Assembly: GCF_003075045.1 (NCBI RefSeq)
Contig: NZ_QCZD01000001.1
Coordinates: forward strand, 1,140,867-1,204,866
From: Maribacter litoralis
GTDB lineage: Bacteria > Bacteroidota > Bacteroidia > Flavobacteriales > Flavobacteriaceae
Length of the DNA stretch: 64,000 nucleotides
Direction of reading: 5' to 3'
Translations under genes and position numbers: made by a program
Notes under the pieces: generated by a model
Database searches by the model: none
Told to the model about the DNA's origin: nothing
The model's input: only the letters and a program-made list of their open reading frames with translations
In this document: piece by piece, positions 15,415-24,780 of the stretch
How the letters are laid out: each line of letters starts with the position of its first letter
Position numbering within the stretch: position 1 is the stretch's first letter

Positions 15415-16248
15415 TTATTTATGAAGGTCTATAAATTCAGTGATCTCTTTGTAATGCTTGTTCCACGGAAATAAATATTGGCTCATCATCGGTATATGTT
15501 TTTTGGGGAGGAAATTTATCTTTACAGTGGGTTGATATTTATTCAATTTTTTGACAAAGTCTTTATTTTGAGAAATTATGGAAGAAAAGGTTTTGCTGCC
15601 CACATATATATAGAACGGTGGTGTTTTTTCTGATAAAAAATAAATAGGCGAAGCAACTTTCCAGTTGTTTTCATCCGCTGTCCAGGTAGTATTATAATGA
15701 TGAAATGTGGTTGGAGGATTTTCTTTTAGTTCGGAATAGATATCTAATCCAGCCGCATCATTAAGGATGACGCCTTTAACCAAGTCTGTGTTTTTCAAAT
15801 ATTTGGGATTCGTACTAACTAGAGCAATCAAATGGCCTCCTGCTGAATGCCCCATTAAAAATATTTGATCGGGATTTCCACTGTATTTTTCAATATTATC
15901 ATAAGTCCACTGAATAGCTTTTGCAACCTCTTTTGCCATTGTATCATAATTACCATCAGGGCTTAAAGTGTAATTAGGGATAACAGTTACAATATCTTTT
16001 TTAGCAAAATTGCGCCCCAGAAATCCGTAAATATCTTTATTCCCTTCATCCCAATAACCACCGTGAATGAAAATAACAACTGGGTTGTTTTTAGATTTTG
16101 TAGGCTGGTACACATTTAATTCTGGAAAAGATTCCAATAAAGATTTAGAGCTTTTAAGATAAGAAAGGTCTCCTGTTTTTTTAGAAGCGCAACTGGCAAA
16201 TAAAAAGATACAAAAGAGAGGTGCTATAATTCTGGATAGTTTGATCAT
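15415..16248 (-). CDS. Lipoprotein alpha/beta hydrolase (esterase/lipase, BD-FAE-like)
   Basis: Start set to ATG 16248 (MIKLSRII...), because it gives a clean lipoprotein signal ending LFASC; an upstream in-frame start at 16314 would overlap the transporter gene. Mature part about 260 aa with the HGGYWDEG oxyanion motif, the nucleophile GHSAGGH and a late His in KKHIPMM. This is the pattern of the esterase/kynurenine-formamidase-like group. Probably anchored in the outer or inner membrane and acting on extracytoplasmic esters. A decayed copy of its C-terminal half is at 44050-44438. Confidence 0.85.
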   Translation of the reverse strand: MIKLSRIIAPLFCIFLFASCASKKTGDLSYLKSSKSLLESFPELNVYQPTKSKNNPVVIFIHGGYWDEGNKDIYGFLGRNFAKKDIVTVIPNYTLSPDGNYDTMAKEVAKAIQWTYDNIEKYSGNPDQIFLMGHSAGGHLIALVSTNPKYLKNTDLVKGVILNDAAGLDIYSELKENPPTTFHHYNTTWTADENNWKVASPIYFLSEKTPPFYIYVGSKTFSSIISQNKDFVKKLNKYQPTVKINFLPKKHIPMMSQYLFPWNKHYKEITEFIDLHK

Positions 16249-16297
16249 GTTATTATTTATAAATATATTTAGTTGAATTTTCCTGTAGTCTAAAAGT

Positions 16298-17149
16298 TCA
16301 TTCTTTTTCTGCATAATTTGATTCGAATATTCGGTATTTAAAAAGCCCTACCACCACTGCGCCTCCAATTCCATTACCCAGCAATACCAGTATAAGAAAC
16401 CACAGGTAGTCTAAAAAGGAAATGGTATCGGAATGTAAGAAAGCTCCAAAGACCTCTATGTTTCCAACAATACTGTGGTGAAATCCCCCAAACCCTATAA
16501 CTCCTGTAATCATTATTATAAGGAATACTCGGGTAAGAGAATTCATGGTACTGTTCAATAGCCAGGTTAATAACCCCATTAACCAGCCCGCTACTACCGC
16601 ACTCATCAAAAGAACCCATGAATCCTGAGAGATAACATGACTGCCTATCTCTACCATGGTTTCTTGCGTAAAAAGATTTAATTGTGGACCAAGGATACCG
16701 ATGAAAACCGCGAATATTATGCCTCCTATAACATTTCCTATAATAACAACGCTCCAAATACGTAACAACTCCCAAATAGTACGTTGCCCATTTAGTACTG
16801 GAAGAGCCAGGACAGAAGTCTGCTCGGTAAATAAAGCAGACTTGCCAAGAATGACCAGGATAAAGCCCACTGGATATACCACGCTAAAAAGTTTGAAAAT
16901 AATATGAACTTCCAAAGTACCGCCTAATAAATAATAGAGGGTACAGACAAGAAAATAACTGAAACCTATTTCAAGACCAGCAATAACAGCACTGAGAAAC
17001 ATTGCTTTATTTTTTATTTTGAATATCTCTTCTCCGTCGTGGATTACGCGACTTAGAATGTCGCTATATTTCTTGGCACCCCTTACTTCACTGGATTTTT
17101 TTTCCAGTTGTTGTTGGTATTTTTCTTGGTCTTTTTGTTCTGTTTTCAT
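16298..17149 (-). CDS. Formate/nitrite transporter (FNT) family channel
   Basis: 283-aa integral membrane protein with a hydrophilic 45-residue N-terminus and six predicted transmembrane segments. FNT landmarks are GKSALFTEQT (omega-loop region, after TM2), GNVIGG and, in the second half, GFGGFHHSIVGN and GNGIGGAVVVG. It should pass small monovalent anions such as formate, nitrite or lactate; which one cannot be told. The long charged N-terminus is typical of the YfdC-like branch. It lies 24 bp downstream of a DoxX gene on the same strand. Confidence 0.87.
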   Translation of the reverse strand: MKTEQKDQEKYQQQLEKKSSEVRGAKKYSDILSRVIHDGEEIFKIKNKAMFLSAVIAGLEIGFSYFLVCTLYYLLGGTLEVHIIFKLFSVVYPVGFILVILGKSALFTEQTSVLALPVLNGQRTIWELLRIWSVVIIGNVIGGIIFAVFIGILGPQLNLFTQETMVEIGSHVISQDSWVLLMSAVVAGWLMGLLTWLLNSTMNSLTRVFLIIMITGVIGFGGFHHSIVGNIEVFGAFLHSDTISFLDYLWFLILVLLGNGIGGAVVVGLFKYRIFESNYAEKE

Positions 17150-17173
17150 TTGCCTTATTTAAGTAAAGAGGCT

Positions 17174-17599
17174 TTAATTATTTTTTTTTCTATAGAGTTT
17201 AAATACTCCGGTAGACCATAGAGCCCATAAAATTAGTATGGGTTGAAAAAATAGACGGATTAATCTTGCTCTATCAGAATTTAATAAACCAAAGGCATCT
17301 TTGCTATCCATATATTGGGCAATATTTCCAGGAAAGACTAAAATAAAAAATATAGCCAATGCCCATCCTAACCTTACTCGTTCGGTTTTCCAAAAAGCCA
17401 AACCAATACCTAATGCCATTTCTACTATTCCTGATAGTATGACCACCAGGTCTTTACTTATTGGAATCCAATCAGGTACTTGAGATTGAAAGTCGATTCT
17501 ATTAAAAGTAAGATGACTAAACCCCGCAAAAATCATAAAAAGTGCCAATAGAATCCTAAAAATATTCTGTGTTACCGTTGTTTCTACTTGTTTATTCAT
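17174..17599 (-). CDS. DoxX-family membrane protein
   Basis: 141 aa, four predicted transmembrane helices, with the family pattern LALFMIFAGFSHL, then VPDWIP, VILSGIVEMALG and VFPGNIAQYMD. DoxX-like proteins are linked to sulfur or quinone redox and oxidative stress; the exact role is unknown. A close paralogue (roughly 70% identical by eye) is at 60924-61397, and a more distant one at 34827-35213. It lies upstream of the FNT channel gene in the same direction. Confidence 0.8.
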   Translation of the reverse strand: MNKQVETTVTQNIFRILLALFMIFAGFSHLTFNRIDFQSQVPDWIPISKDLVVILSGIVEMALGIGLAFWKTERVRLGWALAIFFILVFPGNIAQYMDSKDAFGLLNSDRARLIRLFFQPILILWALWSTGVFKLYRKKNN

Positions 17600-17645
17600 A
17601 ATTTTATCGTTCCCTATTATCCAACTATTTTAGTGTCTCAACCAC

Positions 17646-19022
17646 TCAAACAATTTTCTTTATTAAATTAAAATACTTAAAAGGCGCATATTTTAAAGGT
17701 AAATCTATCCACGTTGGTGTGGAAACAACTGCTTTTTGATTGCTAAAAGCTAAAAAGCTTTCTTTTCCGTGATATTTTCCCAGTCCACTATTGCCAACAC
17801 CACCAAAAGGTAAATTATGATTGGTTATATGCATCAGGGTGTCGTTAATACAAGCACCACCAGATGTTGTTCTTGCTAAAACATTTATGGCATCCTTATT
17901 TTTTCCAAAATAGTAAAAAGCTAATGGCTTTTCATTTTTATTGATGTATTCGATAGTTTCATCAATATGCTCAAAAGTCAATACTGGTAAAATTGGTCCA
18001 AATATTTCTTCTTGCATAATCAGAAAATCAGGATTTACATTATCAATAATTGTAGGTGCAATAAATTTTTCTTTTTCGTCGACCTCTCCACCTGTGTGTA
18101 TTTCTCCCTGATTCATTAACTTTTCTAAGCGATCCATTGCTCGTTGATTTACAATACGTGGATAGAATCGACTTTCTTTAATATCATTTCCATACATTTC
18201 TTTAATATTCTTGGCAATTTTATCCAATAACTCATCTTTAATAGAATGATGAGCAAAAAGGTAATCTGGTGCAATACAAGTTTGACCTGCATTTATCAAT
18301 TTGCCCCAAGCAATACGCTTTGCTGCAACATCAATGTTTGCATCTGCATCAACAATACAAGGGCTTTTTCCACCTAATTCCAATACTACTGGTGTTAAGT
18401 GTTCTGCTGCTGCTTTCATTACGACTTTCCCAACTTTTGAACTACCAGTAAAGAAAATAATATCAAAGCGTTCATTAAACAGGATTGTATTTGTTTCTCT
18501 ACCGCCTTGAACAACTGCAATATAATTCGACTCAAAAGTTTCTTCAATCATTTCCTGCATCGCTTTTCCAATTGTTGGTGCATCTGGCGATGGTTTTAGA
18601 ATACTACAACCACCGGCCGAAATTGAACCGACCAAGGAATTAATTAATAACTGAAAAGGATAATTCCAAGGTGCTACAATAAGGGACAATCCAAGTGGTT
18701 CATAAATTACTTTACTTGAAGAAGGCCATAAATGTATAGGTGTTGAAACTCTTTTAGGTTTTGCCCACTCCTTTAAATGTTTTATATGATTATCGATTTC
18801 ACCTGTTACAATACTTATTTCAGTTAAGTAAGATTCTTCAGGCGATTTATGCAAATCTTCCCATAAAGCATCTTCAAGTTTCTTTTGATTTTTTTGAATT
18901 GCCTTTTTGAGTTTACGAAGTTGCTTTAGCCTGAAACTAATATCTTTTGTCTTGTTGGTTGAGAAAAAATCTCTTTGACTTTCAATATGTTGGACAATAA
19001 TATCTCTTGATGTTTCTTCCAT
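17646..19022 (-). CDS. NAD(P)-dependent (fatty) aldehyde dehydrogenase
   Basis: 458 aa from ATG 19022 (MEETSRDI); an upstream frame to 19115 would overlap the preceding SDR gene and adds non-family sequence. It has the ALDH general base Glu in LELGGKSP, the nucleophile Cys in GQTCIAPDY, IFFTGSS and the EEIFGPILP block. The short length and C-terminal hydrophobic tail (about 435-458) match class 3/fatty-aldehyde dehydrogenases that sit at membranes. It follows the SDR by 22 bp, so alcohol-to-aldehyde-to-acid steps could be coupled (inference). Confidence 0.88.
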   Translation of the reverse strand: MEETSRDIIVQHIESQRDFFSTNKTKDISFRLKQLRKLKKAIQKNQKKLEDALWEDLHKSPEESYLTEISIVTGEIDNHIKHLKEWAKPKRVSTPIHLWPSSSKVIYEPLGLSLIVAPWNYPFQLLINSLVGSISAGGCSILKPSPDAPTIGKAMQEMIEETFESNYIAVVQGGRETNTILFNERFDIIFFTGSSKVGKVVMKAAAEHLTPVVLELGGKSPCIVDADANIDVAAKRIAWGKLINAGQTCIAPDYLFAHHSIKDELLDKIAKNIKEMYGNDIKESRFYPRIVNQRAMDRLEKLMNQGEIHTGGEVDEKEKFIAPTIIDNVNPDFLIMQEEIFGPILPVLTFEHIDETIEYINKNEKPLAFYYFGKNKDAINVLARTTSGGACINDTLMHITNHNLPFGGVGNSGLGKYHGKESFLAFSNQKAVVSTPTWIDLPLKYAPFKYFNLIKKIV

Positions 19023-19044
19023 TTTTATGCTTTCTCTAATGTTA

Positions 19045-19851
19045 CTATTTTTTACGACCAGTGAAATGCTCCATTGTTTTGTAAATTCCGAGAACATCTC
19101 CTGCAAACCAATCAAATATATTAATCGACATTATTCCTTGACCGAAACGTGTAAATCTGTAGATATAGCCTGGGATACTTATTAATTTTTTATTCTTCTC
19201 AATCGCTTTAACAATGTTTAGTGCTGCAGCTTCTGGTTCAAGAATTGGAATCTTCGATCTTACACCATCAAACATTCCCGTATTGATGTAGTAAGGCATT
19301 ATTGTGGTAACATTCACTCTTTTATCCATTTGCTTCATCTCCAAACGCAAACTATCTGACCAACCGATGAGTGACCATTTACTCGCTGAATAAACAGACA
19401 TTTTAGGGTTTGAAACTATTCCGCCAGACGAAGCAATATTGCAAATATGTCCTGAATTTTGATTCAACATATCGTTAAGAAATTCCATTGTGATAAACAT
19501 TGGTGCATTTGCATTAATTTCCATTGTTTTTGAAATATCGGATACCGTATGCTCGTGGAAATATTTACCAACTATTATTCCTGCATTATTGATTAATACA
19601 TCAACAACACCTATCTCTGATTTAACTTTTTTAGCGGTATCTTGTATTTGTTCAACATTGGAGACATCTACATTGTAGCCATAAACCTTTCCTTTGTCCG
19701 AGAATTCCGATAGTGTGTCATCAATACTCTCTTGATTAATATCCCAGATGATAACTTTGGCTTTTCGTTCTAATAGTAAACGAACCATTATTCTGCCAAT
19801 TCCAGATGCTCCTCCTGTAATTAAAACTGTTTTATCTTCCAATTTTTTCAT
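19045..19851 (-). CDS. Short-chain dehydrogenase (17-beta-HSD11/RDH-like)
   Basis: 268 aa with TGGASGIG, INNAGIIVGKYF, catalytic Ser in NIASSGG and YSASKW. The SDR16C-type layout suggests oxidation of lipid alcohols such as retinol- or sterol-like or long-chain alcohols. It ends 22 bp before the aldehyde dehydrogenase start and follows the Crp/Fnr gene by 84 bp, all on the minus strand. It looks intact; substrate unknown. Confidence 0.85.
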   Translation of the reverse strand: MKKLEDKTVLITGGASGIGRIMVRLLLERKAKVIIWDINQESIDDTLSEFSDKGKVYGYNVDVSNVEQIQDTAKKVKSEIGVVDVLINNAGIIVGKYFHEHTVSDISKTMEINANAPMFITMEFLNDMLNQNSGHICNIASSGGIVSNPKMSVYSASKWSLIGWSDSLRLEMKQMDKRVNVTTIMPYYINTGMFDGVRSKIPILEPEAAALNIVKAIEKNKKLISIPGYIYRFTRFGQGIMSINIFDWFAGDVLGIYKTMEHFTGRKK

Positions 19852-19935
19852 CTCTATAAAGTTTGATTATTACAAAGACAAAGTTAAAGGGCTAATAGTC
19901 CAATGACGATAACATTTGTTATCAGTTTTATTTTA

Positions 19936-20514
19936 CTATTGAGAATTTTTTAATCTGCTGAGATGTACAGAACTAATATTAAGATAAGATGCAATGTAGT
20001 GCTGGGGAATCCGTTGTAGAATATTCGGAAACTTTCTAGTGAGATTGTTATACCTCACAATTGGGCTTTGGGTGTAAATAGCTTGAATCTTATCATTGAA
20101 AATAAAGAAATACTCTTCGGCAAGTAACCTGCCAAGTTTCTCTCCATTCCTAAGAATTTTATAACCATCGTGCAACATTTCAAACGACATTAAAACGACA
20201 GTTGTATCTTCCAATGCTTGAATAGAATAGCTTGATGGAATTTTCTTTAGAAAACTTTCATAGTCGGTAGAGAACGTATTTTCAAAAGAGAAATGAAAAG
20301 TCTTTTCTTCTCCATTGTTATCCACAAAAAAAACCCTTAACAGCCCATTAACCACAAAAAACACATCACGGCAAATATCTCCTTGGCTAAGGATTATTTC
20401 CTTTTTTCTGATTTCTTTTACCCGAAATTTTGAAGAATAGGAAATCCATTCTTCATTATTAATTTCAATGTAACTTGAAATAACTTGATGTATCTTTTTG
20501 AATTGATTATTCAT
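19936..20514 (-). CDS. Crp/Fnr-family transcriptional regulator
   Basis: 192-aa regulator with an N-terminal cyclic-nucleotide-binding-like barrel (about 25-125; SQGDICRDVFFVVNGLLRVFF) and a short C-terminal helix-turn-helix (YIASYLNISSVHLSRLK). This is the common Bacteroidota Crp/Fnr type in which the cNMP pocket residues are not conserved. It precedes the SDR-ALDH pair on the same strand and probably controls it. Confidence 0.85.
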   Translation of the reverse strand: MNNQFKKIHQVISSYIEINNEEWISYSSKFRVKEIRKKEIILSQGDICRDVFFVVNGLLRVFFVDNNGEEKTFHFSFENTFSTDYESFLKKIPSSYSIQALEDTTVVLMSFEMLHDGYKILRNGEKLGRLLAEEYFFIFNDKIQAIYTQSPIVRYNNLTRKFPNILQRIPQHYIASYLNISSVHLSRLKNSQ

Positions 20515-20644
20515 TCTTATTAAATTAATTTATCTTGAGTTAATCCATAACTAGATAACTTAAAGAAGGCTTTAACAATCTTCAAACATTGAATATAAAC
20601 TTTCTCTCCTATTATTTTTATAATTTGTCAGAGGAAATGTCATC

Positions 20645-21088
20645 TCAAAAATTCTTCATAATTATTACTCCCACAATGATTAATAGTATACCCATAATTC
20701 TGCCAATACTAATTGATATTTGTTGGGCTCCCATTATTTGAAAGTGTTCCATCAACATGGATATAAGCAACTGTCCGGAAACTACTAACCCAAATGTTAA
20801 ACCAGGTCCTATCTTAGGAAAGGCTAGTACAATAATTGTAACATAAAAAGCTCCCAATATTCCGCCTATCCAAGCATAAGTTGGGGCGTCTTTTATTCCT
20901 CTCCAAGATACATTTTGAGAAGTTAAAATAATATAGATTACCAATGCCAATAAACCAATGGCAAATGATATCATTGAGGCATGGACAGGGCTACCACCCG
21001 CTTTAGCCAGTTTGTTATTCATACCAGATTGTATGGGGAGAAATGATCCCGCAATGAACGCCATTACAATCCAAATTATTTTTTCCAT
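20645..21088 (-). CDS. YdcZ/DUF606-type DMT transporter
   Basis: 147 aa with five hydrophobic segments. MAFIAGSFLPIQSGMNNKL at the N-terminus and GPGLTFGLVVSGQLLISML are typical of the half-length DUF606 (DMT superfamily) proteins. Role in export or drug resistance is inferred from the family; the substrate is unknown. Stands alone with about 110-130 bp on each side. Confidence 0.78.
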   Translation of the reverse strand: MEKIIWIVMAFIAGSFLPIQSGMNNKLAKAGGSPVHASMISFAIGLLALVIYIILTSQNVSWRGIKDAPTYAWIGGILGAFYVTIIVLAFPKIGPGLTFGLVVSGQLLISMLMEHFQIMGAQQISISIGRIMGILLIIVGVIIMKNF

Positions 21089-21195
21089 TTCGTCTAAGTT
21101 TTAAAGTTTAATGAGTTTGTTGACATTGTTTCTTTACCATTGGACTTTCTTCTAATCTAATGGCAATATTATTTAATAAGGGTTTTATCCTCCCT

Positions 21196-22065
21196 TTAAG
21201 CCTCACTTAGCTTCCATCTCCTATGACTCCAAAGCCACATTTCCGGGGATTGGGTAATGGTGTTTTCTAAACATCTCGCATATTCAACCACAATGTTATA
21301 TCCTTCCGAATGTGATGGAAATTCCTCGATCATTTCAAAATAGAGTTGATAATGTCCTCTTTTAATTTTATTGAATCTAGGAAAGAGAACAACATCATTA
21401 GTTTTCTTTGAAATGATGTTAGCTCCAAGGTAGAAAGCTGTTTTCCTATTCAAAAAATTACACCAGTGGATGGCACTTTTCCTTCTTGGGCTTTGATCAC
21501 CAATGATACAATTCATTACTGGCACTGGATTATTGTTTTGTGCAATTATTGTCCGATATCCTTTGAACTCCTCAACACATCGTACACCGAACCGCTCTCG
21601 TATTAGAAGAACAAGCCCATTGAAATAACTATTGTTTAGGGGACGGTAGAATGTATTTGAAGGATAAGTCAACATCAAAGGTAAATATACAAGCAACTCC
21701 CAATTCCCTTGATGGGCTGCGTACAATAGAATATTTCTACCATTTTCTAGTAAATCCTCAATAATTTCAGGATTATTGAGACTTAATCTGTTTTTAGCTT
21801 CTTCCTTAGATATCGTCAATGTTTTAATGGATTCAAAAATGATATCACAAAAATGACGATAGAATCGTTTGGAAATATCTTTAATTTCTTCTTCACTTTT
21901 TTCAGGAAATGCTTTACGAAGATTGTCGAGGACCACTTTTATTCGATATTGTATCATATAGTATATAAAATAGTAAGCACAATCGGATAAAAAATACAGT
22001 ATTTGCATAGGCAACACCGAAAGCATATAAAACGGAAAATATTTTATGGTCTTAGAAAATTTCAT
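21196..22065 (-). CDS. Lysophospholipid/lipid A acyltransferase (HtrB/LpxL-like)
   Basis: 289-aa inner-membrane acyltransferase of the LpxL/HtrB family. An N-terminal hydrophobic segment (about 8-38), the catalytic HQGNWE (H-x4-E) at about 117-122, the NTFYRPLNN block and GDQSPRR are seen. The family transfers an acyl chain from acyl-ACP to lipid A precursors or, in Bacteroidota, to aminolipids; which one is not decidable here. Length is normal. It is flanked by noncoding stretches of 107 and 264 bp, so it is probably monocistronic. Confidence 0.85.
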   Translation of the reverse strand: MKFSKTIKYFPFYMLSVLPMQILYFLSDCAYYFIYYMIQYRIKVVLDNLRKAFPEKSEEEIKDISKRFYRHFCDIIFESIKTLTISKEEAKNRLSLNNPEIIEDLLENGRNILLYAAHQGNWELLVYLPLMLTYPSNTFYRPLNNSYFNGLVLLIRERFGVRCVEEFKGYRTIIAQNNNPVPVMNCIIGDQSPRRKSAIHWCNFLNRKTAFYLGANIISKKTNDVVLFPRFNKIKRGHYQLYFEMIEEFPSHSEGYNIVVEYARCLENTITQSPEMWLWSHRRWKLSEA

Positions 22066-22329
22066 ATTTTTAATTAGTGAATACGCATTTAACTTGGTTC
22101 ACATTTATTATTATCGCATTCCTTGGAGTTGGAGTTTAGCTTCATTAAAAATTAAATTCCTTTTCTAAAATTTTATTAACAAGGCTTGGAAAGATTAACC
22201 TTTAACTCGCTTAGATTGTTGAAGAATGACTTGTTGTAATCTATCCTATTGGTTTACAATCAATTTGATATTCTTCTTGGTTTAATGTATTAAAACATAG
22301 AGGCTAATCTAAGTGTCATTAGTATATCC

Positions 22330-22968
22330 TTAATTTAATCGAACTGCATTTTCAATAGAAGTTTCACCTTCCAAAAGCTCAAAAGTTTGATTTTGCATAA
22401 CGTCGTTATCCAAAACTTCAACTAAGGTTTTTGCTACATCAGCTCTTGAAATGCTACCGCTTTTTTTTAATTTGGAACCGAGCTCGATTCTACCCTTGCC
22501 ATCTTCATTTGTCAATTGCCCTGGTCTAACGATAGAATATTCCAAACCACTTGCACGCAAATGCTCATCGGCGTTTTGTTTTGCTTTCAAATAGGCTTCA
22601 AGCTCTTTATTTTGTGACGAATTATCGGCTCCCATTGAACTTAACATAACGAATTTTTCGATTCCGGCTTGTTTTGCAGCATCGGTTAATCGTTTAGCTC
22701 CCTCTTGGTCTACACCAACTACGTTTTTGCCTTTTGACCCAGCGGCGAAAATGATTTTGTCAATTTGAGTGACAACTTGGCTCAAGTCCTCTTCTATATC
22801 GGCTAGTACCGTCGTAACATGTTCACTTTCAAAACGCTCTTTTTGCTCTTGTTTGCGAACCATTGCAACTGGTATATAGGTATTTGATTTTTGAAGTATA
22901 TCGATGATAATCCTTCCTGTGGTACCATTAGCCCCGGCAACCAAAACATTTTTTTTCTTATTATTCAT
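22330..22968 (-). CDS. NAD(P)-binding SDR-like protein (YhfK/HSCARG type)
   Basis: 212-aa atypical SDR. It has AGANGTTGR at the N-terminus, an NADP-type VRKQEQKERF turn and FVMLSSMGAD at about 107-116. It ends with the SISRADVAKTLVEVL segment common to YhfK-like proteins. The gene follows the YqjM-like ene-reductase by only 18 bp and the two are probably co-transcribed as a redox-stress pair. Enzymatic activity unknown. Confidence 0.82.
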   Translation of the reverse strand: MNNKKKNVLVAGANGTTGRIIIDILQKSNTYIPVAMVRKQEQKERFESEHVTTVLADIEEDLSQVVTQIDKIIFAAGSKGKNVVGVDQEGAKRLTDAAKQAGIEKFVMLSSMGADNSSQNKELEAYLKAKQNADEHLRASGLEYSIVRPGQLTNEDGKGRIELGSKLKKSGSISRADVAKTLVEVLDNDVMQNQTFELLEGETSIENAVRLN

Positions 22969-22986
22969 TTCTTTCGATTTTAATAA

Positions 22987-24057
22987 TTATTTTCTAGGTT
23001 TTCCTCTTTCATATTGTTTTGGCCAATTTGGTATGATATGCATTTGATCAGCTCCGAGTAGTGCGAAATATGGATTTCGTAACATCTCCCTACCGATAAA
23101 AATTAAATCGGCTTCATCTTTGTCCAAAATATCCTCGGCCTGAAAGATATCCGTAATTAAACCTACAGCACCGGTCGCGATGTTAGTCTCCTTCTTGATT
23201 CTTTCGGCAAAAGGAACTTGATAGTTTACTTTAACTGGGATATTTTGCTGCCTTACCACTGCTCCAGAGGAACAATCTATTAAATCGACTCCGTTAGTTT
23301 TTAACAACTTTGCAACTTCCAAGGATTCCTCCATGGTGTGACCTCCAGGTGCCCACTCTTCGGCGGATATGCGTACAAAAAGAGGCATTTCCTGCGGTAT
23401 TACAGCGCGGATACCTATAGTTACTTCGATCAATAGACGCATGCGATTTTCAAACGAACCACCATATTTATCCTTTCTTTTATTTGTTAGGGGAGATAAA
23501 AATTGATTCAAGAGGTACCCATGTGCAGCATGTATTTCAATGATATCGAATCCAGCGGTCACTGCTCTTTTCGCAGCATTTACGAATGATTGTATGATGG
23601 CTTGTATTTCTTCGATCGACAATTCTATCGGTGTTACGTCATCCTCATAAAATGGTATCGGCGTCGGGGCAACAGTTTGCCAACCTCCAGCTAAAGGGCT
23701 AATTTGCTGCCCACCTTCCCAGGGAGGTAGGCAGCTAGCCTTTCTACCGGCATGGGCCAACTGGATACCTGATGATACACCTTGTCCTCTAATAAAAGTT
23801 GTTATTCGTTTTAAGGGTTCTATATGTTCATCCGACCAAATTCCTAGGTCTGATGGTGAGATCCTTCCCTCTGGTGAAACTGCCGCAGCTTCCGTAAAAA
23901 CGAGGCCGGCATCTCCAACCGCACGCGAACCTAGATGTACAAGATGCCAGTCATTGGCCAAGCCATTTTCTGCACTATATTGGCACATTGGTGATACTAC
24001 AATTCTGTTGGACAATTCCAAACCTCTCAGGGTATAGGACGAATATAATTTTGACAT
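22987..24057 (-). CDS. Old yellow enzyme, YqjM/NamA-like NADPH ene-reductase
   Basis: 356 aa from ATG 24057 (MSKLYSSYTLRG); the frame extends upstream to 24090 without conserved sequence. FMN-dependent TIM barrel that reduces activated C=C bonds of enals, quinones and nitro compounds. The Cys in VSPMCQYSA marks the YqjM subclass. IEIHAAHGYLLNQFLSP (substrate His/His pair) and KYGGSFENRMRL are clear. First of a two-gene minus-strand unit. A second OYE of another subclass is at 31069-32211. Confidence 0.9.
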   Translation of the reverse strand: MSKLYSSYTLRGLELSNRIVVSPMCQYSAENGLANDWHLVHLGSRAVGDAGLVFTEAAAVSPEGRISPSDLGIWSDEHIEPLKRITTFIRGQGVSSGIQLAHAGRKASCLPPWEGGQQISPLAGGWQTVAPTPIPFYEDDVTPIELSIEEIQAIIQSFVNAAKRAVTAGFDIIEIHAAHGYLLNQFLSPLTNKRKDKYGGSFENRMRLLIEVTIGIRAVIPQEMPLFVRISAEEWAPGGHTMEESLEVAKLLKTNGVDLIDCSSGAVVRQQNIPVKVNYQVPFAERIKKETNIATGAVGLITDIFQAEDILDKDEADLIFIGREMLRNPYFALLGADQMHIIPNWPKQYERGKPRK

Positions 24058-24158
24058 ATCATTTTTAGTTTTAGTGGAAAGCTTAACCAAAGTAGAAATC
24101 GATTTTAAAACAAATTTTCCTACGAGTATAAAAGCTGATTTTGGCGATCAATTGATTA

Positions 24159-24185
24159 AATAATAATAATAATAATAATAATAAT
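24159..24185. repeat. (AAT)9 trinucleotide repeat
   Basis: Nine AAT units in the ~315-bp noncoding gap 24058-24372, upstream of the ene-reductase gene. The rest of the gap is AT-rich and shows nothing else recognisable. Confidence 0.9.
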
Positions 24186-24372
24186 ATAGGAGGTATCTTT
24201 TAGCAAAAGAATCCGAATATCGAAGCCTAATAAGACTTATACCTACCTGGAAATTCTATTTTTTAATATATATATTAGAAATAAAAAAACACTTGGCCTT
24301 ATTTATATCTTTCTTGTACTATACTTTAAGCAGCAATAGGCATGTTTTATTTACTTTCATTCTATAAAAAGT

Positions 24373-24660
24373 CTAAATGACTTTTTTGTAGATATTAATT
24401 TCTGCCTTTTTTCTTAAATATTCAGCCATCTGAGGAACTATTCTTATAAAATGTTCAGAAGACATATGATTGTTTAAATCTTCTTCTGTTTCCCATTCTT
24501 CTAACATTATTAGTTCTGTTGGCTCTTTTTTATTTTGATACATTTCATACTTGATACATCCTACTTCTTTAACTGTTTTTTCCACTAATTCCTTTGCCAG
24601 TTCTAAAATTTTATCAATTTTATTTTCTTTAGCAAAATTCTTGGCTAAGACTTTTATCAT
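24373..24660 (-). CDS. Antibiotic-biosynthesis-monooxygenase (ABM) domain protein, YgiN-like
   Basis: 95-aa ferredoxin-like dimeric alpha-beta-barrel protein. The pattern MIKVLAKNFAKE, GCIKYEMYQNKKEP and IMLEEWETEEDLNNHMSSEHF is that of putative quinol monooxygenases. The small size and the conserved Trp/His in EEW...H fit. Probably acts on quinols or is a stress-related oxygenase. It lies 120 bp downstream of the DJ-1-like gene and may be the last gene of the detoxification cluster. Confidence 0.82.
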   Translation of the reverse strand: MIKVLAKNFAKENKIDKILELAKELVEKTVKEVGCIKYEMYQNKKEPTELIMLEEWETEEDLNNHMSSEHFIRIVPQMAEYLRKKAEINIYKKVI

Positions 24661-24780
24661 AAACTATAAATTCTTTTTAATTTGTTAATGAGTCCGTATT
24701 CTAGTCGATCCTCCTTCCTCTTCATAGAAAAGGAAGGAAGATACTCCTGTGATGTTTACATCAGAGAATGACCAGAAAAC

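Noticed and set aside
24159..24185. AAT repeat as a phase-variation switch
   Set aside because: It lies outside coding sequence, more than 100 bp from any start, and is a triplet unit, so a frame effect is excluded; a promoter effect is unsupported.
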